From Halomonas campaniensis (GTDB taxonomy: Bacteria > Pseudomonadota > Gammaproteobacteria > Pseudomonadales > Halomonadaceae): 64,000 nt of DNA. The notes beneath the pieces are model-generated. The model had not been told where the DNA came from and made no database searches. It saw only the letters and a list, made by a program, of their open reading frames with translations. The position numbers and the translations under genes were made by a program. Every line of letters begins with the position of its first letter. Within the stretch, counting starts at the first letter, position 1. This document shows, piece by piece, positions 1 to 8,881 of this stretch. The stretch spans positions 1 to 64,000 of the forward strand of contig NZ_JACHZF010000003.1 in assembly GCF_014193375.1 (NCBI RefSeq), in the 5' to 3' direction.

Positions 1-217
1 GGGTGAGCGGCATGCTGGCCAGGATGACGAAGTGCTGGCCAGGCGAGACGCCATCTATGCCGAGGCGAAACGGCAACATCCCGGTCGGTGGAGCGGTTCC
101 ACTCGGAACTGGACACCGCGCCGGACGGTCTGGCTGAACCCGGACCAGGAAGACCCGCTGGTTCAACGCGATCAGCGATTAGAAGCCGCCTGATTCCAGG
201 TTCCAACAATCTTGACA
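1..217 (+). mobile_element. End of an IS3-like insertion sequence, cut by window edge
   Basis: The transposase reading frame stops at 193 and is followed by a short non-coding stretch ending in CAATCTTGACA at 217. Read inward this gives TGTCAAGATTG, a TG...CA type terminus as in the IS3 family. The element lies directly against the 3' end of cas4. Only the right end is visible, so family assignment and completeness cannot be settled here. Confidence 0.5.
2..193 (+). CDS. Transposase, C-terminal fragment (IS3-like)
   Basis: The frame is open from the window edge and ends with TGA at 191-193, giving about 63 residues. It contains RWSGSTRNWTP followed by VWLNPDQE, a C-terminal pattern I associate with IS3-family DDE transposases (tail after the rve catalytic core). 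The DDE residues would lie to the left of the window. It may be the tail of an intact gene or a remnant; this cannot be told from the window. It is antisense to the extended cas4 frame. Confidence 0.5.
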   Translation, partial: GERHAGQDDEVLARRDAIYAEAKRQHPGRWSGSTRNWTPRRTVWLNPDQEDPLVQRDQRLEAA

Positions 218-812
218 GGCATCGCTTCTTTCCCATCACTTGAGGTTGACAGGCATCGATCAGCGAACAGTGGTTACAGCGCTTGGCCTCATAGACGGCG
301 GGCGGCGTACGGTTGTTATCGAACAGCGTGCGAGTGTCGGCGATAACACGCCGGGTCAGTGCCCGTAACTCGTCGTCGAACACGACGATTTTGCGTCGCC
401 GGGTCTTGCCATAGAAGAGCGCGCCCTGCTCAATCGATACATCCAGCATCTCTTCCAGGCATAGCGCCTGGGCGCACAGCTGTACCTCATCAGCGCGATG
501 TGCCTTGGGCCGGCCACGCTTGTACTCGATGGGGCGGACTACTGTGGGTTGCTGGGACTCATCGAACTCGACGACATCGGCAACTCCGGTCAACCCCAGT
601 TCCTCACTGGCCAGCGGCAGCGCCATGGCGGTATGAATGCCGCGCCGACGCTCATGTCCAATATGATCAGCACGCTCATGGAGGATTCGTCCCTCCGCCG
701 TGTAGCGGTTTTCCGCCCACACCTGTTCGAGGTGGATCAACGCACACTGGCGTGGACAGAACAGCATATGCTGCAGCGCCGAGAGCGGGATCAGGCGAAC
801 GTCATCCTCCAT
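3..812 (-). CDS. cas4: CRISPR-associated exonuclease Cas4, 3' end replaced by IS sequence
   Basis: Cas4 is a RecB-like Fe-S nuclease that helps trim and select protospacers for Cas1-Cas2. ATG at 812 lies 9 bases after the cas7 stop. Visible motifs: FCPRQCALIH near residue 20 (first cluster Cys), HERADHIGHER, the RecB nuclease segment with GVADVVEF and PIEYKRGRPK, and the Cys cluster KRCNHCSLIDAC near residues 175-190. Genuine cas4 sequence seems to end near base 217-240, where the IS begins. The frame then stays open, without a stop, through the antisense of the transposase to the window edge. About 198 residues precede the IS, so nearly the whole nuclease domain is kept and only the last 10-20 residues of a usual I-C Cas4 seem lost. 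Whether the tailed protein is stable is unknown. Confidence 0.8.
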   Translation of the reverse strand, partial: MEDDVRLIPLSALQHMLFCPRQCALIHLEQVWAENRYTAEGRILHERADHIGHERRRGIHTAMALPLASEELGLTGVADVVEFDESQQPTVVRPIEYKRGRPKAHRADEVQLCAQALCLEEMLDVSIEQGALFYGKTRRRKIVVFDDELRALTRRVIADTRTLFDNNRTPPAVYEAKRCNHCSLIDACQPQVMGKKRCLSRLLEPGIRRLLIADRVEPAGLPGPGSARPSGAVSSSEWNRSTDRDVAVSPRHRWRLAWPALRHPGQHAAH

Positions 813-821
813 CCGGTTCGC

Positions 822-1691
822 CTATAGCTTCTCGTCAACACTGACCCCGGCCGGCAAGGCCTCGGCATCGATGGATACACGATAGTCGCTGTAGTGACGA
901 GCCGGTGTATTTTCTTCGCCTTCGACACGCACGACTTTCACGCTGTCGAACAGCCGGTGTGCTGGAGCATTGCCCATCGGGTGGTCATGTTTGAAGACGA
1001 TCAGCTTGCGTGCCGACATCTCACCCCGGGCGGCCGAGCGGTCATGCTCGAACATATTGATCAGCGCACGCCACAGCAGCTCGAGATCGTCTTCCGAGAA
1101 GCCGGTACGCTCGGCGAGCTTGGCCGATATGTAACCGTGCGCACGATAGAGGCCATAGGGGATGATGTGCTTGCGGCCCATGGTGCGCTCCTTCTCTAGG
1201 TCGCGCTCGTTGGTGACCGCCATGCGGGTGATCGAGACCTCCATCGGCACCACCGGGTCAATGGAGTTGGCAAAGGCCATCTGCACCGGGCCACGCACTT
1301 GGCCGGAATTGACCTCGGTGGTCATCACCGCGCCGAAGGTACGCACATCGAAGAAGTTCTGGCACATCCAGGCGGTCAGCTCGCGCGCCTTGGCCTGATC
1401 CTTCGGCAGCTTCTTGGCCTCGGGCTTGATGTCGAGCGCATCATAGGCTTTCTTGTGCTGGTTGTTGAGCACCGACTTCTCCTGCATATAGATGGCGTAG
1501 CCGGCGTCTTCTTCCTTCTCCAGGGCGACGTAGTTGCGGATCTTGCGCTTGAGGCAGACATCGGTCACCAGGCCCTGATTGGTCTCCGGATCGAGCCTCG
1601 GCAGGTTTCCGGCATCCGGATCACCATTGGGATTGCCATTGGTGACGTCGAACAGCAGCACGAATTCGTAACGGTTGGCGATGGCGCTCAT
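822..1691 (-). CDS. cas7: Type I-C CRISPR Cascade backbone Cas7 (Csd2)
   Basis: Cas7c forms the helical backbone of the type I-C Cascade along the crRNA spacer. The 289-residue protein begins [26 protein letters not shown], the typical Csd2 start with the NGNPNGDP loop. It also carries [18 protein letters not shown] and a [16 protein letters not shown] segment as in this family, and the length is normal. Its ATG overlaps the cas8c stop by 4 bases (ATGA), so translation is coupled. It lies between cas8c and cas4, the canonical I-C order. Confidence 0.95.
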   Translation of the reverse strand: MSAIANRYEFVLLFDVTNGNPNGDPDAGNLPRLDPETNQGLVTDVCLKRKIRNYVALEKEEDAGYAIYMQEKSVLNNQHKKAYDALDIKPEAKKLPKDQAKARELTAWMCQNFFDVRTFGAVMTTEVNSGQVRGPVQMAFANSIDPVVPMEVSITRMAVTNERDLEKERTMGRKHIIPYGLYRAHGYISAKLAERTGFSEDDLELLWRALINMFEHDRSAARGEMSARKLIVFKHDHPMGNAPAHRLFDSVKVVRVEGEENTPARHYSDYRVSIDAEALPAGVSVDEKL

Positions 1692-3487
1692 TCTGACTCT
1701 CCCTGCTCAGCTTCTGCGTTTTTAGTGGCGCTTTCTTTATTGGCAAAGCGGGCTTTCGATTGATGGTAATAACCAATCGCGAAACGCCCTTGTTCCTCGA
1801 TACGCAGGCTCCTTGGGAACTTTTCGCCCAGCCCATCGATGATTGAAGCGATCTCGTTTTCTATTTTGTACGCCAGCCCACCCTTGTCCTTCTTTCGCAT
1901 ATTCGACAAATGATGCTGAACATTGCGCAACAGCATGGGGAAGACGCTGGCCGGTGTCGCCGAGGCGGCACCGTAATAGCGGTCACGAATAGTGGCATTC
2001 ACCTCGCTGCCAAGCGCACCGCGCTGAGCACTTTCCAACTCGGCGAATAGCCTGCCCAACAAATAGCCGGGGTGGGTGGAATGAGGATCGAGACTCACGG
2101 GCACCTCCTGCGTGGTTAAGTTCGAATGCAACATAAGGCGGGCCTCGCGCGCGAGTACCGCCTTACAGAGTGCGACTCGAATACCGCTTACCTTGCCGTC
2201 ATTGCGAAATCGCATAATGATGTTATTAAGTAAAGACCGTGGATAGCGTGATCCCGTCAGAATGGAGCGCATCAGCTCCCCTGCGAGCTGCGGCAGCACA
2301 TCATCAGACTTCGGCCTATCGCCATGAATAGGTGCCGTCTGCAGTACAAGCCGCCACGCTCCCGGCGTTATACCTTTCCAGGGAGAAGGCTCTAGCGACA
2401 TGTCTTGGTGGTGGTGGGCATAGTGCTGCGCCAGGTGCTCCAGGCTATTGACATACCAGAAGCGCACCGATAGGCGCGCCGCGTTAGGGGCTAGCCCGAG
2501 CACAAAGAATTGGGTATCCGCTTCCAGCTTCGGATCGAGCTCTGACAGGATGCGTCCCTCGGAGACCTGCTTCATCAGGGTGCCTAGCTTGGCGGCCTCC
2601 TGCTCATCGCTGGGCGGTTCGTTGAGCATAGCGAAAAAGCCCTCGGCGGCCTCGGCACGTGCCCTATCCCTGCCTTTGGCCCAGAACACCACCGTCGCAT
2701 CACCGATCTGCAAGCGCTGGTGGTTGTCAGTATCGCCCCGGAGCAAATAATTCAGCGCCGTTGAGTAGCCGAAGATGGCGGCCTTGGAGATAGAGGCGTT
2801 TTGGTTCTTGCTGTAGCCGTAGGACTCATAGGCATCGCTGTTGAACGAAACTAGCGATGCTCCAGATGACTGTGCATCTCTGACGCCCCTAATCGCGGGA
2901 TGGTCGGTGCCCAAGGGGGCAATATCGCCGGTTATCAGGCACTGCCCCGACACCCCTTCGCCGCCTTCCAACGCAGCGCCCCATAGCCGGCGCGCTTCCC
3001 GGTTCTCATGCAGATACTGCCGCTGGCCATCGAGCCGGAATATGACGTTGGTATCCAAGACCTCTTCGCTATATCCGGGTAACTCAGAGAGCCGCTCCGG
3101 CTGCCATTGATCCAGCAGTCTCAAATAGGCCATCAAATCGGGATCATCGCTCTCGCCGAACAGCGCCAACTGGCGCGCCTTGAATGCCTCATGCTCATCG
3201 GTCAGACGCTTGCCTTCACCAGCAGTAACACCAAGGGCATAGGCGGTCTTGTCCCACAGCGGATAGGCGTGGATGCCCGAGGTACGCCGCTTGTCCACAG
3301 GTACCTGGCAAGGGCTTGGTCGAGGCTTCTTTCCTGAGGTATCGCGCAGATCGACAACCTGTAGCGGCTTCCCCACCTGGGAAAAGGTCAGGCAGAAGCT
3401 AACTTTCTCGCTGCTGAAGCCTGGCAGCGGCACTTTGTCTTCATCTGCCAGCCGCTGGTAGTAGTCATTGAGAGCCGTAAGGATCAT
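1688..3487 (-). CDS. cas8c: Type I-C CRISPR large subunit Cas8c (Csd1)
   Basis: Cas8c recognises the PAM and recruits Cas3 in type I-C; in this subtype an internal start within cas8c usually also yields the small subunit Cas11c. The 599-residue protein starts [31 protein letters not shown], a classic Csd1 N-terminus. It contains [20 protein letters not shown] and [18 protein letters not shown], the conserved Csd1 centre. The C-terminal third ([17 protein letters not shown] near the end) would hold the Cas11-like helices. Both ends overlap neighbours by 4 bases. Base composition is visibly more A/T-rich than genes after 7.4 kb, in line with horizontal origin. Confidence 0.95.
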   Translation of the reverse strand: MILTALNDYYQRLADEDKVPLPGFSSEKVSFCLTFSQVGKPLQVVDLRDTSGKKPRPSPCQVPVDKRRTSGIHAYPLWDKTAYALGVTAGEGKRLTDEHEAFKARQLALFGESDDPDLMAYLRLLDQWQPERLSELPGYSEEVLDTNVIFRLDGQRQYLHENREARRLWGAALEGGEGVSGQCLITGDIAPLGTDHPAIRGVRDAQSSGASLVSFNSDAYESYGYSKNQNASISKAAIFGYSTALNYLLRGDTDNHQRLQIGDATVVFWAKGRDRARAEAAEGFFAMLNEPPSDEQEAAKLGTLMKQVSEGRILSELDPKLEADTQFFVLGLAPNAARLSVRFWYVNSLEHLAQHYAHHHQDMSLEPSPWKGITPGAWRLVLQTAPIHGDRPKSDDVLPQLAGELMRSILTGSRYPRSLLNNIIMRFRNDGKVSGIRVALCKAVLAREARLMLHSNLTTQEVPVSLDPHSTHPGYLLGRLFAELESAQRGALGSEVNATIRDRYYGAASATPASVFPMLLRNVQHHLSNMRKKDKGGLAYKIENEIASIIDGLGEKFPRSLRIEEQGRFAIGYYHQSKARFANKESATKNAEAEQGESE

Positions 3488-4152
3488 GCCAGTGCCTCCT
3501 CGAAAGGTGGCACCTCAATCACGCCATCCAGCATCCTGGCGCGAAAGAAACGTGGCATCTTGCCATTGGAGAAGTCGATATCGTGTAGCATAAAGCCAAG
3601 GTCCCGCTCACCGGACAACTGCTTATCCACGGATGGCATGGCTTCCTCAGTTTCGATCAGGATGAAACTGGCGGGAAACTCTCGTGTGCCCAGGCACGGC
3701 ATATGGAAACACTGCCCCTGCCGGGCGCGGCGGTTGAAGATATCCAGATGCTTGCCGGGAGTATCGTTCTCGTCGGCACGCGAGGTGAACTCGAAGTGCG
3801 CTTCGATCAAATAACCGACATCACGTAAGATCGTGGCAGCACGCTGCTGACGGTTCTGGTCGACGAAGTAGGCCACATCATCGACACGCCCTGACTTCAT
3901 CGCCTTGGAGACGGTGGAGGCGGGCAGCTTTCCTGCCACTTCGTTACGGCGCAACGACTCGAAACGGATCGGTTTCAGCACATGGATACGATCCACGCAC
4001 CAGCGAATCGCTGGCTTCCAGTGTATTGCCTCCAGGATACCGCGTGCCGCGGAAGGCGTGATCACATCGTAGGAAACCCTCTCGACCTTCATTTCTGGCC
4101 GTGTGAAACAGGCCCGATCCCCCCAGATATGCAGACGAACTCCATATGTCAT
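3484..4152 (-). CDS. cas5c: Type I-C Cas5 (Cas5d), pre-crRNA processing endonuclease
   Basis: In type I-C systems there is no Cas6, and Cas5 itself cleaves the repeat hairpin and stays on the crRNA 5' handle. The 222-residue protein begins MTYGVRLHIWGDRACFTRPEMKVERVSYDVITPSAARGILEAIHW. The GDRACFTRPEMKVERVSYDV and PSAARGILEAI segments are signatures of the subtype I-C Cas5 family. C-terminal FHMPCLGTREFPASF is also typical. It starts 36 bases after cas3 and overlaps cas8c by 4 bases. Confidence 0.95.
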   Translation of the reverse strand: MTYGVRLHIWGDRACFTRPEMKVERVSYDVITPSAARGILEAIHWKPAIRWCVDRIHVLKPIRFESLRRNEVAGKLPASTVSKAMKSGRVDDVAYFVDQNRQQRAATILRDVGYLIEAHFEFTSRADENDTPGKHLDIFNRRARQGQCFHMPCLGTREFPASFILIETEEAMPSVDKQLSGERDLGFMLHDIDFSNGKMPRFFRARMLDGVIEVPPFEEALA

Positions 4153-4188
4153 CTGCTGCTCCTTGTTCCCTGATGATTGGTATTGGTT

Positions 4189-6414
4189 TCACCAAATATT
4201 AGACTCACCGGAACGAAACGTCGGATCGCTCCAGTTCAACCCCATGTGCTCGTCGTAGAGGTCCTCGTTGACCAGCACCATAAATTGCTCGCCGAACTTA
4301 TCGGGTTCGACAGCCGCGATGGCACCCACCCGCTCCAGCGCGGCAAAGCCTTGCTGCGGGACCTGCACCGTATAGGGTTGCAGCTTGCGAGCAATGCTAC
4401 CTACCCCCTCGGCATACGCCAGCTCTCTCAGTGCAGCACGTGCCGTGTCGTCGAAGGGAATGATCACGGCACGCTGGTTGTTCTCGATCATTCGGAACTT
4501 CTGCTCCAGGGTATCGAAGGGCAGCCCTTCGATACGGCCATCTTCGACCAGCTTCAGCAAACCGTGCTTATCCAGCTCCTGAGGGCCTTGCTGCCAGTAC
4601 AGCAGCCGGAAATAGGCCTCTACCGCCGCCAACGACAGGGGGTCGTCTCCGTGGCGCCTAAGAACTTCGACAGTAGCCTGTGCAAACTTCTTGAGCTCAG
4701 GCGGCGGCGCCCAGTCCTCGTTGGCGCTGGTAAATATCGCCACGTCGCTGTCCGCCGCTGAGCGCCTACCTTCGCGGTTGCAACGCCCGGCCGCTTGGGC
4801 GATAGAGTCCAGCCCCGCCTCGGCGCGCAACACGCGAGGGAAGTCGACATCGACGCCAGCCTCTATCAGCGATGTGGAAATGACTCGGCAGGGCTGCCCT
4901 GCCTTGAGGACCTGACGCATCTCGGCTAGCACCCGGCGGCGATGCACGGCGCACATGGAAGTGGTGAGGTGATAGGCACCGGGCCGATCCGCTATCGATT
5001 CGAACAGGGCCCGGGCGTGACGACGGTTGTTGACGATGCACAGCACTTGCTCGGTCGCGAGCAGCTCATCGCGCAGCGCCTCATCGTCCAAAGTGCCGAT
5101 ATGGCGCACGGTAACGCGCTTGAGGTCGCGGTATAGGCGATCCGGCTCCGGCGCCAGCTCCCGCAAGTCACGCAAACCACCGACGAAACTACGCTCAGGA
5201 TCGTCGGTCTCGGCCAGCGCCGGCTGGGTCGCGGTGCACAGCACGACACTGGTGCGATAGTTCAGCGCTAGCTCATCCAATGCCGCCGCACTGGGCCGCA
5301 GCAGCGGCAGGGGAATGGTCTGTGCCTCGTCGAGGATCACCACGCTGCCTGCGATGTTATGCAACTTTCGGCAGCGCGAGCTCTTGGCGGCAAACAGGCT
5401 CTCGAAGAACTGCACCGCCGTAGTGACGACGACCGGTGCATCCCAGTTCTCGCTGTCGCGACGGAGTTTGTCGATGGTATTGCGGTCACTCTGGTTGCCG
5501 GCGTCGAACGCACTATGGTGCTCCAGAACCGCCGCCTCGCCATGCTCCCCCAGCGCATCGCGAAACACGGCGGCGTTCTGCTCGACGATACTGGTGAACG
5601 GAATCACGTAGATCACCCGATCCATGCCGTGGGTGATGGCATGATCGAGAGCGAATGCCAGCGAAGCCAGCGTCTTGCCGCCACCGGTCGGTACCGTCAG
5701 CGAGAACCTGCCAGGCGACAGTTCGGCCTGGGCACGCACATGGGAGAGGATCTCACCGCGGAGACGATTGACGTCGCTGTCTGCCTGAAAGGTGGCCAGA
5801 CGCTGATCCAGGGCATCACGCAACACGTCCAGCGTCGGCCTACCGCCTCGCGCAAGAGTGATGCCTTTCTCGTGCAGAGAGTAGAAGGTCTCGGTATCGA
5901 CGAAGTCGGCATCGACCAGGCAAGAAAACAGCATCCTGGTCAGAAAAGCGTACTGGAAGAAGGCCCTGTCGCGACGCTGCTGCAAATGTGCCGGGGGCAA
6001 CAGCTCATCGGGTAAGGCGACCTCTTGCTGCCATACCGAATCGAGGGGAGGCAAGTCCGCTTCCAATCGATTCTTCAGCGGCGTGCGCTCACCGATATCC
6101 CGACCATTGGCCAACCCCGCGTGGTGGCCGGCGATCAGGTAGGCCAGCAGATGGCCCACCTGTGGATATTGTTCAAGCGCGATATGTGCCCCGGCTGTTG
6201 AATGGTCGACTCGCTCGGGCGAGCCTTCCAGGCGGCGCTGAAAAGGGATGGTGTACTTGCCGATATCGTGGAGCAGTCCTGCGGCCTCGCCCCATGGGCC
6301 AGCACCGAAGCGTTCGGCCCGCTCTGCCGCGAGGCGGCCAACCGACTTCAGGTGATCTTCCAGCCCTTGCCAGTCGGATTTATCCGTCGTGGATGTGGAG
6401 TGTGCGTAGAACAT
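4189..6414 (-). CDS. cas3: CRISPR-associated nuclease/helicase Cas3
   Basis: Cas3 is recruited by Cascade to unwind and degrade target DNA. The 741-residue protein carries an N-terminal HD nuclease: H5, H21, LLHDIGKY with H49-D50 and K53, DHSTAGAH at 70-77 and the HH of AGHHAGLANG near 97. This is followed by a superfamily 2 helicase: PTGGGKT at 242-248 (Walker A), LDEAQ at 361-365 (DExx box), then the C-terminal helicase lobe with ISTSLIEAGVDVDFPRV and QAAGRCNREG. All key residues seem intact, so it should be active. It is the first gene of the operon and is divergent from a WYL regulator. Confidence 0.96.
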   Translation of the reverse strand: MFYAHSTSTTDKSDWQGLEDHLKSVGRLAAERAERFGAGPWGEAAGLLHDIGKYTIPFQRRLEGSPERVDHSTAGAHIALEQYPQVGHLLAYLIAGHHAGLANGRDIGERTPLKNRLEADLPPLDSVWQQEVALPDELLPPAHLQQRRDRAFFQYAFLTRMLFSCLVDADFVDTETFYSLHEKGITLARGGRPTLDVLRDALDQRLATFQADSDVNRLRGEILSHVRAQAELSPGRFSLTVPTGGGKTLASLAFALDHAITHGMDRVIYVIPFTSIVEQNAAVFRDALGEHGEAAVLEHHSAFDAGNQSDRNTIDKLRRDSENWDAPVVVTTAVQFFESLFAAKSSRCRKLHNIAGSVVILDEAQTIPLPLLRPSAAALDELALNYRTSVVLCTATQPALAETDDPERSFVGGLRDLRELAPEPDRLYRDLKRVTVRHIGTLDDEALRDELLATEQVLCIVNNRRHARALFESIADRPGAYHLTTSMCAVHRRRVLAEMRQVLKAGQPCRVISTSLIEAGVDVDFPRVLRAEAGLDSIAQAAGRCNREGRRSAADSDVAIFTSANEDWAPPPELKKFAQATVEVLRRHGDDPLSLAAVEAYFRLLYWQQGPQELDKHGLLKLVEDGRIEGLPFDTLEQKFRMIENNQRAVIIPFDDTARAALRELAYAEGVGSIARKLQPYTVQVPQQGFAALERVGAIAAVEPDKFGEQFMVLVNEDLYDEHMGLNWSDPTFRSGESNIW

Positions 6415-6480
6415 GCATCCCTGCTGGTTTCTATTATCGTTCTACACAGCTAAGCACCCCTAAGACCTCCTCGCCACCCA

Positions 6481-6496
6481 CTGGTCATACGACCAG
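6481..6496. promoter_or_regulatory. Inverted repeat between cas3 and the WYL regulator gene
   Basis: CTGGTC-ATAC-GACCAG is a perfect 6-base inverted repeat with a 4-base spacer in the divergent promoter region. It sits 66 bases upstream of the cas3 start and about 50-70 bases upstream of the regulator start. It is a candidate operator for the regulator; this is inference from position and symmetry only. Confidence 0.35.
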
Positions 6497-6565
6497 CGTA
6501 TTCTTCAACCCGACGCTGACTTGCGTCATGCTGGGTTTTTCACCATGGATGAAAGGCGTCTACCC

Positions 6566-7435
6566 ATGCCCGACACTCCGGCTCCCGGCTGGGACACCCT
6601 GGCCCGCTATCGGCTGATCGAGATCCTGGCGCTGTGGGAGGGCCGGGTGGTGGCCTCGCAGATCGGCGAAGCCTTCGGCATCGGGCGCCAGCAGGCGCAG
6701 AAGGTGCTGCGTCGTTATCGGGAACGGGTGCCAGGGAACCTGGCCTATGACGAGTCGCGCAAGGGCTTCCTGCCCACCGCGCAATTCTCGCCTTCCTTCA
6801 CCCAGGGTCGGGTCGAGGAGTACCTACATCTGCTGGGCACCCACCAGCAGCTGGCATCGCCGTTCACGGGTCTGGGACTCGGCGCGGCGAACACCGAGGC
6901 GCTGCCGATGCCGAGCCGTGTGGTGTCACCACAGGTCGTGCGGCAGGTGGTCAAGGCCTCCCGCGAAGGGCAACGGCTGGAAGTCAACTACGCCTCCTTC
7001 ACCAGCCCCATGGGCGAAGACAGGATCATCGTGCCGCATACCCTCGTGTTCGCGGCGGGGCGCTGGCATGTGCGAGCCTTCTGCGAGAAGCATCGCGACT
7101 ACCGGGACTTCGTGCTGAGCCGCTTCCGTGGCGTGCCGGAGCCGTGTGGCGACATGCTGGATGACCACGGGCTCGCCGAGGATGAGGACTGGCATACACG
7201 GGTCGAAGTACGCCTGATCCCCGACAGGCGGTTGTCATCCCGGGAAAGGGCCTTGATTGCCGCGGACTACGGGATGGACGAAGGCGAACTCACCCTGTCA
7301 TGCCGGGGCCCGCTGGTGCTCTACGCGCTGCGCGAGCTGGGCGTGAACCCCCATCATGTGGAAACCGAACCCCGGGCCCAGCAGGTCGAGATTGCCAACC
7401 GCCAGGCCCTTGCCGCATGGATTAGCTGGGGGTGA
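6566..7435 (+). CDS. WYL-domain transcriptional regulator (CapW/BrxR-like)
   Basis: An N-terminal winged helix (about residues 10-60, with IGEAFGIGRQQAQKVLRRY as the likely recognition region) precedes a WYL domain (about 125-195: EVNYASF, IVPHTLVFAAGRWHVRAFCEKHRDYRDFVLSRF) and a WCX-like tail ending ETEPRAQQVEIANRQALAAWI. This wHTH-WYL-WCX layout is that of defence-linked repressors such as BrxR/CapW, which sense a ligand and control phage-defence operons. It is divergent from cas3, so it may repress the cas operon and itself. ATG at 6566 is preferred because GAAAGG precedes it by 9 bases; an in-frame ATG at 6545 and TTG at 6521 are alternatives. It overlaps the convergent MFS gene by 14 bases. 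Confidence 0.85.
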   Translation: MPDTPAPGWDTLARYRLIEILALWEGRVVASQIGEAFGIGRQQAQKVLRRYRERVPGNLAYDESRKGFLPTAQFSPSFTQGRVEEYLHLLGTHQQLASPFTGLGLGAANTEALPMPSRVVSPQVVRQVVKASREGQRLEVNYASFTSPMGEDRIIVPHTLVFAAGRWHVRAFCEKHRDYRDFVLSRFRGVPEPCGDMLDDHGLAEDEDWHTRVEVRLIPDRRLSSRERALIAADYGMDEGELTLSCRGPLVLYALRELGVNPHHVETEPRAQQVEIANRQALAAWISWG

Positions 7436-8648
7436 TGGTCGCCTTCGCCTCGGCATCCAGCCGCTGGGCGGTCCGGTCCACCAGGCGCAGCCAGATCAGC
7501 AGCAGCGCGCCCAGGGCGACGAAGCCGCCGGCCAGCCACAGGCCGGTGTTGTAGTGGCCGCTAGCCTCGGCGAGCATGCCGGTGAGCGCCGGGGCGACGA
7601 TCTGCGCCACGCCGTAGCCCAGGGTCATGCGCCCCATCAGCCGGGCCGGGCTCTGCGGGTAGAGCCGGCCGGCCATGGTCAGCACCAGGCTCACGCAGCC
7701 CAGGAAGGTGCCGCCGTAGAGCACCGCGCTGAGCAGCACGCCGGCCAGGCTGCTGGTCAGCGCCGGCAGCACGATGCCCACCACCTGCAGGGCCATGGCG
7801 GCGATCAGCGCGCCCAGGTAGCCGATGCGCCGGGCGATCAGGTCCCACAGCATCACCGCCGGCGCCGCGGCCAGGCCCACCAGGGCGAAGGTCCAGTTGC
7901 CGGCCCCGGCCAGCAGCGGCTCGCGCTCGACGATGGCCACGATGAAAGTGGCGCTGATCACGTAGCCGTAGCCGGCGCAGAAGTAGGCGGCCAGCATCAG
8001 CCGCATGAAGGTGCGGGTCGGCGGTTTCGCCGCTCGCTGCCCGCTGCCGCCGGCGCCCTCCACCGGCCTGGCGGGGCGCGGCAGCCAGCGCCAGGCGGGC
8101 ACCAGCAGGGCCGCGGCCAAGGCGGTGAAGCCCCACCACTGGGCCTGCCAGTCGAGGGCCAGGCCCAGCATCAGCTCCACCGCCAGGGCCGCCACCAGCA
8201 TGCCCAGCCCCACCCCGGCGAAGTGGATGCCCAGTTCGCCGCGCTGCCCGTGGCTGATCAGCCAGTGCAGGATCAACCCGGAGGCGAGCAACATGGCGCC
8301 GCTGCTGGAGAAGCCGGCCACGAAGCGCATGGCCGCCCACAGCCAGAAGCTGTCGGCCAGGGCCATGCCGGCGGTGGAGAGCACCGCCAGCAGCAGGGTG
8401 AGGCGGTAGAGGGTGTCCTTGAGCCGGATGCTGTGGATGGAGGCCGCCGTGAGGGCGCCGAGCATGTAGCCGGCGTAGTTGAGGGCGGCCAGCCAGCCGC
8501 CCTGGGCATCGGAGAGCCAGGTCTGCTGCTGCATCAGCGGCAGCAGCGGCGTGTAGGCGAAGCGCGCCACGCCGATGCAGAGGATCTGGCTGAACACCCC
8601 GGCCAGCAGCACGCGGTAGCGCGGGGAGAGAGGAAAGGGGTTGGCCAT
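7422..8648 (-). CDS. MFS transporter, YbfB/YjiJ family
   Basis: This 408-residue protein has about twelve hydrophobic segments and the YbfB-type N-terminus (LLAGVFSQILCIGVARFAYTPLLPLMQ, then DAQGGWLAALNYAGYMLGAL). It also has the mid-protein GYGYVISATFIVAIV motif. It is a predicted inner-membrane secondary carrier; no substrate can be given. It is monocistronic, convergent with the WYL gene and divergent from the methyltransferase gene. A nested inverted repeat lies about 26 bases upstream of its start. Confidence 0.85.
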   Translation of the reverse strand: MANPFPLSPRYRVLLAGVFSQILCIGVARFAYTPLLPLMQQQTWLSDAQGGWLAALNYAGYMLGALTAASIHSIRLKDTLYRLTLLLAVLSTAGMALADSFWLWAAMRFVAGFSSSGAMLLASGLILHWLISHGQRGELGIHFAGVGLGMLVAALAVELMLGLALDWQAQWWGFTALAAALLVPAWRWLPRPARPVEGAGGSGQRAAKPPTRTFMRLMLAAYFCAGYGYVISATFIVAIVEREPLLAGAGNWTFALVGLAAAPAVMLWDLIARRIGYLGALIAAMALQVVGIVLPALTSSLAGVLLSAVLYGGTFLGCVSLVLTMAGRLYPQSPARLMGRMTLGYGVAQIVAPALTGMLAEASGHYNTGLWLAGGFVALGALLLIWLRLVDRTAQRLDAEAKATITPS

Positions 8649-8673
8649 GCCTGGCGCTCCGTGGGTCCCTGTG

Positions 8674-8730
8674 ATGGTAGGCAGGCCACGCGGGCCCTGG
8701 GGCCGGCGTGGCCGGGTAGCGGCCTACCAT
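8674..8730. promoter_or_regulatory. Nested inverted repeat in the leader of the MFS gene
   Basis: ATGGTAGGC (8674-8682) pairs with GCCTACCAT (8722-8730), and inside these GGCCACGC (8684-8691) pairs with GCGTGGCC (8706-8713). The two arms together could form a long hairpin in the mRNA of the minus-strand carrier, or give two operator dyads. No protein can be assigned. Confidence 0.4.
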
Positions 8731-8881
8731 ACCGCACACCCGGCAACCCTGGCCGGCGGCATTCGACCAAAAGCGCACGGCAGGACCGCCGCCCGATGCC
8801 GCCTCCCTCGGCGCGCCCGCCCCTTTTGCAGCCGATCTTGCTACTCTCATGGGCTGGCCCACCACCACGGGAGAGCGCCCC

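Noticed and set aside
1..300. Possible CRISPR array next to cas4
   Set aside because: No regularly spaced 30-36 base repeats are present here or elsewhere; the only repeat is the 13-base pair at 212 and 246.
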